From: Lentisphaerota bacterium
GTDB lineage: Bacteria > Verrucomicrobiota > Kiritimatiellia > RFP12 > UBA1067
Length of the DNA stretch: 34,049 bases
Reading direction: 5' to 3'
Assembly (NCBI GenBank): GCA_015061665.1
Contig: SUWC01000031.1
Location: 1-34,049, forward strand
Shown here: positions 8,541 to 16,569 of the stretch, piece by piece
Layout of the letters: every line of letters starts with the position of its first letter
Numbering within the stretch: the first letter of the stretch is position 1
Position numbers and translations under genes: made by a program
The notes under the pieces: generated by a model
Databases searched by the model: none
Seen by the model: the letters and a program-made list of their open reading frames with translations, nothing else
Told to the model about the DNA's origin: nothing

Positions 8541-9359
8541 ATGGCAATAGACTTAAACATAAACAAGCTCGGAGGCAAGGGGACCGTCGTAGACACGTCT
8601 GTGGCTTCCGACAACTTCGACGTCAAGCAGGACAAGGCGTCCGGCCCAATCCTCAAGGGCGATTCGGTAACCATCACCTCCGGTGCGATGTCCGACCTAG
8701 AGAAGCTGGTGGCCCGACTCAAGAACGAGACCTCCGACATGCGCCAGAGCATGGCCCAGAGGCGCATCTCGATCATGCAGACCGTCATCGACTCCATGAA
8801 CATCAAGGTTACGGAAGCGCAGATGAACTCGCTCGTCGACCTTGAGGCCCTGGGAGCGGAGAAGTCCGAATTGGAGAAGGAACTTTTGTCGCTCAATAGC
8901 GAGAAGACCGCCTTAGAGGGACGCATCACGTTGCTGGACATGCAGATCGAGGCCCTCGAGAAGCAGATCGCGCAGGCCGTTGAGGACGGCGCGGACCACC
9001 GTGAGCAGGTCGCCAAGCTGAAGGAGCAGCGCAGTCGCGAGCAGGCTGACTTGGACAGGCTCGAGGGCTCGATCAGCTCCATCTCCGCCAGGATCTCCGA
9101 AATCGACGTCAAGATATCCGATTGCACGTCCTCCATCGGCGCGACGACGCTTGCGGCCGTCACGAAGGCCCTGCGCGACGCTGCGGGCGTAGTCGGCTCG
9201 TCCGACACCGAGCTGAAGGAGACCAACTCGGACCGCGTCGAGGCAGAGAAGAAGGCCCTCGCGACCGACGTCGCGCGCGGCATCAGCGAGTCGCTCGACA
9301 AGATCGACGAGGAAATCACGAAGGCCATCGACGAAGCCCAGATGAAGGTCGAGGGCTGA
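8541..9359 (+). CDS. coiled-coil protein in needle-tip position of translocon operon (272 aa)
   Basis: Ribosome site GAAAGGAA precedes the ATG. Residues about 1-45 are polar and low in structure. About 50-200 form long heptad-rich helices (LEKLVARLKNE, LEKELLSLNSEK, LEALEKQIAQAVE, LEGSISSISARISEI). A short Ala-rich segment (ATTLAAVTKALRDAAGVV) follows, then a charged helix to the end. There is no signal peptide and no strong membrane segment. Gene order coiled-coil protein - SycD-like chaperone - YopB-like - YopD-like matches Yersinia lcrV-lcrH-yopB-yopD, so a needle-tip or hydrophilic translocator role is possible. I see no LcrV- or IpaD-specific motif, so this is an inference from order and coiled-coil content. 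Confidence 0.6.
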   Translation: MAIDLNINKLGGKGTVVDTSVASDNFDVKQDKASGPILKGDSVTITSGAMSDLEKLVARLKNETSDMRQSMAQRRISIMQTVIDSMNIKVTEAQMNSLVDLEALGAEKSELEKELLSLNSEKTALEGRITLLDMQIEALEKQIAQAVEDGADHREQVAKLKEQRSREQADLDRLEGSISSISARISEIDVKISDCTSSIGATTLAAVTKALRDAAGVVGSSDTELKETNSDRVEAEKKALATDVARGISESLDKIDEEITKAIDEAQMKVEG

Positions 9360-9401
9360 ATTCTCTAAACAACAATCTAACGTCAAACAAGGAGCCAAAA
9401 A

Positions 9402-9929
9402 ATGCAGAAGATAGACACGAATAAGATCGCGGACGGAGTCAGGGCACTCATTGACAAGGGCTCGACCCTCAAGCAACTCAGGGGCGTGACGAACGCCGAG
9501 CTCGAGGCCGTGTATTCTCTGGCTTTCGGCTACTACCAGACCGGCAAGTACGAAGAGGCGCTCAAGCTCTTCCAGTTCCTCGTTCTCTTCGACCACCTCA
9601 ACAAGAAGTACTGGATGGGCCTTGGAGCCGTCCAGCAGGTGCTCAAGGACTTCCAGAACGCGGTAGTGTCCTACGGCTACTGCTCGTTCCTGGACCTCAA
9701 GAACCCGAAGCCCCAGCTTCACGCCGCGGAGTGCTTCCTCGCAATGGGCGACAAGCGCAGCGCGGCGAGCGCGATCTTCGCCCTCGAGGAGTTCTGCCCG
9801 AATGATACGGACATCGGCCGTGAATACCGCGCCAAGGCGGCAAAGCTCCGCGATCAGCTCGGTGAGGAGCCTTTCGCCGAGCTTGCCGCGGAGGACGAGA
9901 AGCTCGCCAAGGAAAAAGCCGGAAAATAG
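9402..9929 (+). CDS. LcrH/SycD/IpgC-type TPR chaperone of T3S translocators (175 aa)
   Basis: Residues about 30-150 carry three tetratricopeptide-like repeats with the wording of this family: LAFGYYQTGKYEEALKLF, FLVLFDHLNKKYWMGLGAV, and PQLHAAECFLAMGDKRSA. The phrase FxFLVLFDHLNxxYWMGLGA parallels the second repeat of IpgC and LcrH. These class II chaperones bind the two hydrophobic translocators in the cytosol before export. The usual length is 155-170 aa; this one has a short charged C-terminal extension (EEDEKLAKEKAGK-like). GGAG lies 8 bases before the ATG. It is placed directly before the two translocator genes, as in Yersinia, Shigella and Chlamydia. Confidence 0.88.
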   Translation: MQKIDTNKIADGVRALIDKGSTLKQLRGVTNAELEAVYSLAFGYYQTGKYEEALKLFQFLVLFDHLNKKYWMGLGAVQQVLKDFQNAVVSYGYCSFLDLKNPKPQLHAAECFLAMGDKRSAASAIFALEEFCPNDTDIGREYRAKAAKLRDQLGEEPFAELAAEDEKLAKEKAGK

Positions 9930-9931
9930 TC

Positions 9932-9963
9932 GTAACCTTTTTTGTGCTCGCGTGTATACAGGG
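9932..9963 (+). promoter_or_regulatory. T3S-locus element, copy 3
   Basis: GTAACC (9932-9937), 17 bases, TATACA (9955-9960), followed by GGG. It begins two bases after the chaperone stop codon and ends 19 bases before the SctE start, so the translocator genes have their own promoter or operator even though they are tightly packed behind the chaperone. Confidence 0.75.
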
Positions 9964-9982
9964 CAAGAAAGGAGATAAACCC

Positions 9983-11140
9983 ATGTCTGACATAACTACC
10001 ACACCGCTCTCGACGAAGAAGATGTTCGACGTCCCGAAGAGCTTCGAAAATTCGGTCAACAAACTGCTCGGCGGAGATGGCCAGAAGACCAAGGAGGTAA
10101 TTTCCGAAGTCGCCAACATCCTCTCCGGCGATAATGTCAGAGTGTCCAAGGGCTCAACTACCGGCGTAGACGGCAACAGGGACACCACCAAGACGAACGG
10201 CTCCACCGGCGTGCCGTCGCTTGACAATCCGGGTGACACCGTCGCCAGGGAGATCAACCTCGAGAAGTTGTTCTCCTATCTCCAGCTCGACAACGAAGAG
10301 CGGCAGACGGCGATGGCCAAGGACCGCATCCAGTTGCAGCAGGGGACCCTTGACGCGGAGCACGAGGAGCGCATGGACCAGATCAACGACTCCATCAAGA
10401 AGATGAAGGAAGCTGAGTCTGCATCCAAGTGGAGCCGCGCGTTCGGCTGGATTGGCGCGATCGTCTCCGTAATCGCCGCTGTGGCGCTCACCATTGTGAC
10501 CGGCGGCGCAGCTGCGGGATTTGCGATTGCAGGTGCCGTGCTTGCCGTGACCTCGCTCGTCCTCAACGAGACCGGAGCGATGGACACAATAACAAAGTCG
10601 CTGGCCGAGTCACTGCAAGAGTCGTTCGGCATGAGCAAGAGCAGGGCCCAGCTTGCCGCCTCGCTTATCATCAACGTCGGAATCATAGCCCTTTCCGCGG
10701 GGTGCAGCATCGGCGGCATGGTCGCCGGCATGAGCAACGCCGCATCGGCCGCTGCGAAGGTCGGTGAAACCGCAGCGAAGGCAGTGGATATCGCAACGAA
10801 GACCGCGAAGGAGTCGTCGAACATCTTCGGCATCTCGACGCAGACCGCGAAGCTGATTCAGAACATAATCAGCACGGTCGGCATCGGCACTTCAGCCGCG
10901 TCGCTCGCCGCCAGCGGAGCGGGTACCTACTACTCGAAGAGGTCCGACGACGCGAAGGCCGAGACGACGGAACTTGAGAAGTTCATCACCCAGCTCCAGC
11001 AGCGCCTTGACGAAAGCGAAGAGGAGCTGCAGGCTCTTATCCAGCTGATCCAAGCCGGTCTCAGCGAGATCGCCCAGATGGTCGGTTCGGCGACGGACAC
11101 GAGCTCGGAAATCGCGAACAATATGGGCAATATGGCGTAA
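9983..11140 (+). CDS. SctE/YopB/SipB-like pore-forming translocator (385 aa)
   Basis: The start at 9983 follows AAAGGAGAT; an upstream ATG at 9944 lies inside the regulatory element and is rejected. Residues 1-90 are polar, 90-150 form a coiled-coil helix, about 154-203 are a long hydrophobic hairpin (GWIGAIVSVIAAVALTIVTG, then AAAGFAIAGAVLAVTSLVL), about 222-257 are a second hydrophobic region (AASLIINVGIIALSAGC), and the remainder is helical with a C-terminal coiled coil (LEKFITQLQQRLDESEEEL). This is the YopB/IpaB/SseC layout, including the short loop after the first hairpin and the amphipathic C-terminus. Such proteins insert in the host membrane with SctB and form the translocation pore. 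No Sec signal is present, as expected. Client of the chaperone just upstream. Confidence 0.82.
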   Translation: MSDITTTPLSTKKMFDVPKSFENSVNKLLGGDGQKTKEVISEVANILSGDNVRVSKGSTTGVDGNRDTTKTNGSTGVPSLDNPGDTVAREINLEKLFSYLQLDNEERQTAMAKDRIQLQQGTLDAEHEERMDQINDSIKKMKEAESASKWSRAFGWIGAIVSVIAAVALTIVTGGAAAGFAIAGAVLAVTSLVLNETGAMDTITKSLAESLQESFGMSKSRAQLAASLIINVGIIALSAGCSIGGMVAGMSNAASAAAKVGETAAKAVDIATKTAKESSNIFGISTQTAKLIQNIISTVGIGTSAASLAASGAGTYYSKRSDDAKAETTELEKFITQLQQRLDESEEELQALIQLIQAGLSEIAQMVGSATDTSSEIANNMGNMA

Positions 11141-11168
11141 CCTTTCGTCGGTTCGCGTGTATACAGGG
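11137..11168 (+). promoter_or_regulatory. T3S-locus element, copy 4
   Basis: GTAACC (11137-11142), 17 bases, TATACA (11160-11165), then GGG. It overlaps the last codon and stop codon of the SctE gene and ends 27 bases before the SctB start. Outside the core the three GTAACC copies agree in little except GCGTGTATACAGG, so selection on the element is plausible. Confidence 0.75.
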
Positions 11169-11195
11169 CGAAACAACAAAGAAAGGAATCTTACA

Positions 11196-12965
11196 ATGAG
11201 CATGCAAATCAATTCAAACATGGGCACGAAGCCGGTCGACTGGGAGAAGATACTCTCGTCCCTCGGCGACGTGCAGAAGACGGCCGACGTCGACGGCAAG
11301 GAATCGTTCATCATCACGACGACGGCGGCTGACGGCACGACGCGTACGTCGAGCGTTAGCATCCCCGACGACCTCGAGATTCCGAAGGAGGTTACCCCCG
11401 AGGCTCTCTCCGATCTTGTCTCCAAGCTCGGGTCCTGCGGGCTCAACCTAACCGACGAGCAGATCTCGAAGATGAAGGACGAGATCACGGCCCTCTACAC
11501 CGAGGCGGCGAAGTCGATGAACGAGATATCCGCCGCGTCGGCCGGCAAGAAGAACATGACCATGTACGACATCTACGCCCTCATGGCGCTGCTGGTCGAC
11601 GTGGCGCAGACACAGCGCAACGCATCGCGCGAGATGAGGACGGCGGAGAACCTTGCGGTCCAGAAGTCGATTCAGGACCAGGCCGACCTTCAGCACTCGG
11701 CGGCCACCATCGGCATGTGGGTCGGCATCGCAACCGGCGCTCTGACGGCAGGCGTCTCGGCCGGCGTGATGATCGCGCAGGGCATATCGACGGCGCAGCA
11801 GAACAAGCTCGTGTCGCAGTCCGGCGCGGAATCCGCGAAAATGCACGCGGAAATGCTCCAGAACACCGACACGAAGGTCAACTCCCAGACCCAGTTGCAA
11901 AAAACCATGGACAAGGTGGGCGACAGGGTGGCAACCGACGTCACTGCCAAGTTCGAAAACGCCATAGCGAACAGCTCTTCCGGCGACCTCAGGGGCAACC
12001 TCGGCGAGGCAATGCACAAAAAGGACGTTGCAGCAACCAAGCTTGAAACCGCGAAAAACGAACTTACGGCGGCCCAGGAGAACCTTACCGCGAAGACTAC
12101 GACCAGGGATCAGCTTCAGGCTCGGTACAACGAGCTTGGTGGAGACGATGCTCTCAACGCATCTCTCAACAAGCAGAAATACATAGTCTCCGAGATCAAC
12201 GCCGGCAGGCAGCCTGATCCGCAGGTGCTCGCGAACTACAACGCCAAGATTGAGCAGAATGCCGAGATTAAGAGCGTGAAGGCTCAGCTCAACGCCGCCA
12301 ATCAGGAAGTCAACGCCGCTGCTAACGAAGTCCATACGAAGCAGGGCAACGTCAGAATCGCCCAGGAGGAGTTCAAGACTGCCGAAACCGACCTCAACAA
12401 TGCCCGAGCCGACTACCAAAAGACGATCAGCGGCGTCGCCGAGGGGTATAGGCAGGAGTACCAGACGGCAGTCGACCGCCTGTCGAACCCGCCGGAGGGC
12501 ACTACAAGGGCGCAGCTTGAGGCCGACGTGAAGACAGCGAAGGCCAACATGGAAATGGCGTTCGCACTCGAGGCCGACATGCTCGCGAGCGACGGCGTGA
12601 TGTCGCCTGCGCAGAGGCAGGACCTCCTGGCCACCGCAAGGGCCAAGTCCGACTATGCCATGGACAGCGCCTACAAGCGTTCGGACGTCAAGGCGCTCGA
12701 CCGCAGGATGACCACACTCCAGGGCATCGCCAACATCAACCAGGGCATCGGCGGCGTGCTGCAGTCCATGACGCAGAACATGAGCTCGATGGTTTCGGCC
12801 GATGCGACACGGCAGGGCGCGGAGACCACGAAGCAGGAGGAAATGCTCGATCAGACGAAGGATCTCTTCAGCCAGGAGCAAAACGTAATCGACCAGGTTA
12901 TCTCGCTCTGCCAGTCGGTCATCCAGGCGGAAAACCAGTCGATGCGAGACGCGATCCAGGCCTAG
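11196..12965 (+). CDS. SctB/YopD/EspB-like translocator with enlarged coiled coil (589 aa)
   Basis: The start at 11196 follows GAAAGGAA; the ATG-like start at 11157 lies inside the element. Residues 1-110 are soluble. About 110-165 form a helix (MTMYDIYALMALLVDVAQTQRN) leading into one hydrophobic segment at about 168-198 (ATIGMWVGIATGALTAGVSAGVMIAQG), then long coiled coils at about 280-410, and a C-terminal helical bundle (LQGIANINQGIGGVLQSM, VIDQVISLCQSVIQAENQ). One central hydrophobic segment after a YALMALL-type helix is the SctB (YopD, EspB, SipC) plan. At 589 aa it is nearly twice the usual length because of the coiled-coil insert, so an IpaB-like protein is an alternative. Followed after 12 bases by the first small paralogue. 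Confidence 0.75.
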   Translation: MSMQINSNMGTKPVDWEKILSSLGDVQKTADVDGKESFIITTTAADGTTRTSSVSIPDDLEIPKEVTPEALSDLVSKLGSCGLNLTDEQISKMKDEITALYTEAAKSMNEISAASAGKKNMTMYDIYALMALLVDVAQTQRNASREMRTAENLAVQKSIQDQADLQHSAATIGMWVGIATGALTAGVSAGVMIAQGISTAQQNKLVSQSGAESAKMHAEMLQNTDTKVNSQTQLQKTMDKVGDRVATDVTAKFENAIANSSSGDLRGNLGEAMHKKDVAATKLETAKNELTAAQENLTAKTTTRDQLQARYNELGGDDALNASLNKQKYIVSEINAGRQPDPQVLANYNAKIEQNAEIKSVKAQLNAANQEVNAAANEVHTKQGNVRIAQEEFKTAETDLNNARADYQKTISGVAEGYRQEYQTAVDRLSNPPEGTTRAQLEADVKTAKANMEMAFALEADMLASDGVMSPAQRQDLLATARAKSDYAMDSAYKRSDVKALDRRMTTLQGIANINQGIGGVLQSMTQNMSSMVSADATRQGAETTKQEEMLDQTKDLFSQEQNVIDQVISLCQSVIQAENQSMRDAIQA

Positions 12966-12977
12966 CAAAGGAGGTAT

Positions 12978-13529
12978 ATGCTGACGTCAATTACAGCAGA
13001 TCCGATAACCGACAACTCCGTCTACGGCATACCCCAAGTGGAATATACCGTGGACGGAGAGTCCGGTAATAACTTCGGCGACGCCGTGTCTCTTGCGGCG
13101 TTCAAGGTGGCTACGGCAATCGAATCCTCCACCTCCGCATATTCCGACGTCGTCAGGGGACGCCAGAAGAAGCTTGACGACCTCGGGTTTGCGCTTGCGA
13201 GCTTCAACAAGGCCCAGGCGGAGCTGTCTACCGACAACAAGTCCACGGACAAGGCGACGATCAAGGACTTCAACACCGTCAAGAACATCCTCGACTATTA
13301 TGAAGTCCAGATCGAGGGACTTTCGTCGTCCATGGAGCGCGGCAACATACAGAAGGCCGTGACCGAGGTGCAGTACCGGATCGATTCGGAGAATACGAAC
13401 CTTCAGCAGGACATGGTCTCGCTGCAGTCCTTCATGTCGAAGCGCGACAATGCGTATTCCACCGCTTCAAAGATTGTGCGGAAGTGCAACAACGCCGCCT
13501 CGGGCACGATCAGAAATGTCGTCGGCTAG
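12978..13529 (+). CDS. EspA/SseB-like putative T3S filament protein, paralogue 1 (183 aa)
   Basis: AAAGGAGGTAT precedes the ATG. Small, no signal peptide, two long helical regions: about 30-75 (VSLAAFKVATAIESSTSAYSD, RQKKLDDLGFALASFNKAQAEL) and about 120-183. The C-terminal region carries the motif shared by four proteins in this locus: LQQDMVSLQSFMSKRDNAYSTAS. It is closest to the next protein (both have R-x-KKLD-x-LG or R-x-KTLD-x-LG near residue 65). The layout, length and C-terminal helix resemble EspA/SseB proteins that polymerise into a sheath between needle and translocon. Needle-tip or effector functions remain possible. Confidence 0.6.
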   Translation: MLTSITADPITDNSVYGIPQVEYTVDGESGNNFGDAVSLAAFKVATAIESSTSAYSDVVRGRQKKLDDLGFALASFNKAQAELSTDNKSTDKATIKDFNTVKNILDYYEVQIEGLSSSMERGNIQKAVTEVQYRIDSENTNLQQDMVSLQSFMSKRDNAYSTASKIVRKCNNAASGTIRNVVG

Positions 13530-13551
13530 TATTTAAGCAAGGAGGAAAACC

Positions 13552-14109
13552 ATGTCAGGCATATCACAGGAGAACGTCACTCTCTCCCAGTCCTGGGGCG
13601 TCACATTCGGCGACTACAAATACGTCAGGTGGGACGACAAGGTGAAGTCCCGACTTGACTTTCAGGACCTCATGGTCGAGATATCGGAAAACCGCGCCGT
13701 AAAGGTCGAGAGTGAAGTCCAGCCGCTTTCGACGCGCATTTCAAACCGCAACAAAACGCTAGACAAGCTTGGCGAGGCGCTCTCCGACCTCACGAAGCTG
13801 CAGTCCCAGTTCGACAGCGAAGCCAAGGGATCGGACAGGGAGGGCACGTTGAAGAATGCTTCCTACGAAACCCTTCAGGAGGTGTTCGGCAGCCAGGTCG
13901 ACTTCGACAACCTGAGGATGAAGAAGTCGGAGGTAGAGTATTGGCTTCAGATGGTCAAGAGCAAGATCGACTCGCTTAACAACGCGGCCGAGAAGGACAT
14001 GACGCGCCTTGAGTCGCTTGTCGACCGCCGTGACGAGGCATACTCGGCGGCGTCCGACCTCATGAGCGAGGTCAGCGACACGAGAAGCAACCTCATCGGA
14101 AACCTCTAG
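13552..14109 (+). CDS. EspA/SseB-like putative T3S filament protein, paralogue 2 (185 aa)
   Basis: AAGGAGGAAAA precedes the ATG, 22 bases after paralogue 1. Helical regions at about 40-85 (LMVEISENRAVKVESEVQPL, NKTLDKLGEALSDLTKLQSQF) and about 120-185. The shared C-terminal motif reads KDMTRLESLVDRRDEAYSAAS. It forms one subfamily with paralogue 1. Both are encoded directly after SctB, where co-secreted filament or translocon components are often found. No cysteine or tryptophan pattern suggests an enzyme. Confidence 0.6.
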   Translation: MSGISQENVTLSQSWGVTFGDYKYVRWDDKVKSRLDFQDLMVEISENRAVKVESEVQPLSTRISNRNKTLDKLGEALSDLTKLQSQFDSEAKGSDREGTLKNASYETLQEVFGSQVDFDNLRMKKSEVEYWLQMVKSKIDSLNNAAEKDMTRLESLVDRRDEAYSAASDLMSEVSDTRSNLIGNL

Positions 14110-14130
14110 CGAAAGGCCTGTCCGGAAACG

Positions 14131-14850
14131 ATGGCGAAGTTGGTGCCACTTGCTGCGCTGGTCATTGCCGCGTTCGCTGCAATCGGCGACGGCGAGGTCA
14201 AGTCGGCAGGCGCGGAGAAGTCCGCGCCTCAGCCTTTGCTGCTGATCACCACGGGCGAAACGCCGCCGTATTCCTACAAGGACGAGACCACGGGCGAAAT
14301 CGTCGGAGACGAGATCGACATTGCCCGAGAGGCTGCGCGGAAGATCGGCCGCACGCTTGAGGTGCGCACTGCGAAGTTTCCCGAGCTCCTTCCCATGGTC
14401 GCCGCAGGCGAGGCGGATCTTGCGGCGTCCGGCATAACGATTACCGAAGGACGCCGGCAGACCGTCGATTTCTCGGATCCCTACGCCACCGAGGGAGGGA
14501 TGTATCTCTACCGTACAGGAGAGCCGATGCCGACGACGGTTTTGGCCGAGCGAATGCGCATTGCGACGATGGACGCCTCGACCTACGACTTCTACCTTTC
14601 TTCGCATGGCGTGGACCCGCTTCGCTTTGAACTTTACACAGAGGCGCTGGCCGCATTCTACGAACGGCGTGCAGACGCCGTCTTCTACGACAGCTGCACG
14701 GTAAAGCGCCTTGCCGAGAGCTCGGGCGGAAAGCTATCTGTCTCGCGCCTGGAGACGCGCGAGAATTTCGGCATTGCCGTAAGGAAGGGCAATGATGTCC
14801 TGAAGAAGGCACTTGACGAGGTAATCGCCGAAAGGAAGGTGCATGAATGA
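14131..14850 (+). CDS. periplasmic amino-acid-type solute-binding protein (SBP_bac_3 family, 239 aa)
   Basis: A signal peptide-like start (MAKLVPLAALVIAAFAAIG) is followed by a family 3 binding fold: TTGETPPYSYKDETTGEIVGDEIDIAREAA near residues 40-75, then LPMVAAGEADLAASGITITEGRRQTVDFSDPY, the most conserved part of the family, and the late motif NFGIAVRKGND-x-LKKALDEVI. Members bind amino acids or similar small molecules and deliver them to ABC transporters or to sensor proteins. No ABC transporter genes are present. It overlaps the next gene by ATGA and so is translationally coupled to a membrane phosphatase, which suggests a sensing role rather than uptake. Confidence 0.8.
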   Translation: MAKLVPLAALVIAAFAAIGDGEVKSAGAEKSAPQPLLLITTGETPPYSYKDETTGEIVGDEIDIAREAARKIGRTLEVRTAKFPELLPMVAAGEADLAASGITITEGRRQTVDFSDPYATEGGMYLYRTGEPMPTTVLAERMRIATMDASTYDFYLSSHGVDPLRFELYTEALAAFYERRADAVFYDSCTVKRLAESSGGKLSVSRLETRENFGIAVRKGNDVLKKALDEVIAERKVHE

Positions 14851-16544
14851 CGGCCCAGCGTCGCCTGGCCTGGAATCTTGTCGGGGCGGTCGCGGTTGCG
14901 TTCGTGGCCTCTCTTATACTTACATGGCTGCTTCACGCGCGCATGACGAAGCGGGCGATGCTTAGCCTTGTCGACGATCTTTTCTCAGATGTCGAGGTTC
15001 ACATTCGCGAGCGCGTTGACAGCATGATGCTGCGCAGGGCTTTGATGGCGCGCGACAGGATCTACGAGATGCGCGAGCAGCCGTGGTGGAACGACCCCGA
15101 CGAGTCGAGCCGACAGCTGCGCGCCCTTGCAGAGGACCTGGGGCTTGACGAGGTCAGCGTGGCGAACGACAAAGGCCTGCTTACGCACAGCTCCCGGCGC
15201 GAAGAAGTCGGGCTTCTCGATTTTACGAAGGTGGAGGGGCAGGCCCGCGAGTTTGCGGCGCTTCTTGACGATAAGTACGAGTTCGCCCAGGGAATACAGC
15301 CCAACACGATGCGCGGCGACATCGTCAAGTACGTCGGCGTCTGGCTGCCCGACGGCGGATTCGTCCAAGTCGGCGGCGAGGCTCAGTCCGTCCGCAACAT
15401 CTCACGCACCGCCGTCACGGGACTTTCCCACGGCTGGCACGTGAGCGACGGCGCAGGAGGAGTCTACATAACGACTGCGAAGGGCACCATCATCTCGCAT
15501 CCCGAGGCTGGGCGCGAGGGAGGACAGTGGCGCGACCCGGGGGAGGACTGCTACTGCGAACGCCGAGATATCGAAGGCTTCCCAGTGTACATCGTGATGC
15601 CAAAGAGGACGGCCGTCGTCGAGCGGCGCGTCCTTGTCCTGACCTCGGCGTTCCTGAACGGCGCGGCCCTTGTCTTTGCCGCGGTTTTTGTCGGAATCGT
15701 GATAGCGTCCTACGTCCGCACCCAGCTTGCGGCACAGCGCGCCAAGGAGATGAAAATGGCGTCGGGAATCCAGGAGGGCGCAATTCCGCGTACTTTCCCG
15801 CCGTTCCCCGATGAGCGGAGGGTGGATGTTTTCGCCGACATGAACACCGCCAAGGACGTGGGAGGCGATTTCTATGACTTCTACTACACCGGGCCGACGC
15901 GGATCACGTTCCTTGTAGCCGACGTAAGCGGAAAGGGCGTTCCGGCTGCGCTCTTCATGATGCGCGCGAAGACGACGATCAAGGGTATATCGCAGACCGG
16001 CAAGCCCCTTGCGGATGCTGTCCGCGAGGTGAACGAGACGCTCTGCCTAGACAATGGCGCGAACATGTTCGTGACTGCGTGGATCGGCGAGATCGACACG
16101 GAGACAGGAAAGGTAACGTATGTGAACGCGGGACACAACCCGCCGCTCGTCCTGCGCGCGAAGCCAGGCGCGGATGGTTCGCGCGTCAGCTACCTGCGCA
16201 CGAAGCCGGGCCTTATGCTCGGCATGATGTCGGGGATGCCGTACAATAGCGGAACGATTACGCTTGAGCCTGGCGACGCGCTGTACCTGTATACGGACGG
16301 CATAACGGAGCAGCCGGACGAGAAGAACGTGCTATTTGGCGAGGATCGGCTGAAGGAAACCATTGAAGGACTGCTCTCTAACGGCACCGAACTTTTCACT
16401 GGTGCGCGCGCCACGCTGCTCAAGACGGTGCTTGCTTGCGTGCAGGCCCACGGGCTGGGCGTTGAGCAGGCTGACGACTGCACCCAGCTCCTCCTGCGCT
16501 ATAATGGCCCTTGTGCAGGACAAAACGGAGATAATTTGATATAA
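14847..16544 (+). CDS. membrane-anchored SpoIIE/RsbU-type PP2C serine phosphatase with extracytoplasmic sensor (565 aa)
   Basis: TM1 at about 8-28, a periplasmic sensor region at about 30-255, TM2 at about 260-290 (LTSAFLNGAALVFAAVFVGIVIASYV), then a short linker and a SpoIIE phosphatase domain at about 325-555. Metal and fold motifs are intact: DVGGDFYDFY near 336, VADVSGKGVPAALFM near 356, YVNAGHNPP near 426, LYLYTDGITE near 481 and ADDCTQLLL near 540. Such phosphatases usually dephosphorylate an STAS anti-anti-sigma protein to free a sigma or other target from its RsbW-like kinase. In Bordetella the RsbU-like BtrU controls T3S through BtrV and BtrW. No STAS or RsbW partner is in the window. 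The gene is coupled to the upstream binding protein and embedded between T3S genes, so control of secretion or of the T3S regulon is a reasonable inference. Confidence 0.85.
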   Translation: MTAQRRLAWNLVGAVAVAFVASLILTWLLHARMTKRAMLSLVDDLFSDVEVHIRERVDSMMLRRALMARDRIYEMREQPWWNDPDESSRQLRALAEDLGLDEVSVANDKGLLTHSSRREEVGLLDFTKVEGQAREFAALLDDKYEFAQGIQPNTMRGDIVKYVGVWLPDGGFVQVGGEAQSVRNISRTAVTGLSHGWHVSDGAGGVYITTAKGTIISHPEAGREGGQWRDPGEDCYCERRDIEGFPVYIVMPKRTAVVERRVLVLTSAFLNGAALVFAAVFVGIVIASYVRTQLAAQRAKEMKMASGIQEGAIPRTFPPFPDERRVDVFADMNTAKDVGGDFYDFYYTGPTRITFLVADVSGKGVPAALFMMRAKTTIKGISQTGKPLADAVREVNETLCLDNGANMFVTAWIGEIDTETGKVTYVNAGHNPPLVLRAKPGADGSRVSYLRTKPGLMLGMMSGMPYNSGTITLEPGDALYLYTDGITEQPDEKNVLFGEDRLKETIEGLLSNGTELFTGARATLLKTVLACVQAHGLGVEQADDCTQLLLRYNGPCAGQNGDNLI

Positions 16545-16545
16545 T
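16540..16545 (+). promoter_or_regulatory. -10 box (TATAAT) before paralogues 3 and 4
   Basis: TTTGATATAAT overlaps the stop codon of the phosphatase gene and lies 24 bases before the next ATG, with AGAGAGG as ribosome site in between. No good -35 is seen. It suggests that paralogues 3 and 4 can be transcribed separately; the T3S element is absent here. Confidence 0.45.
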
Positions 16546-16569
16546 GTCTAGTGGAAGAGAGGCAAATCC

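Noticed and set aside
9944-9982. Upstream in-frame ATG extending the SctE-like protein by 13 residues (and similarly 185-256 and 11157-11195 for the other genes)
   Set aside because: In each case the extension is translated from the regulatory element itself, while a good ribosome-binding site precedes the internal ATG.
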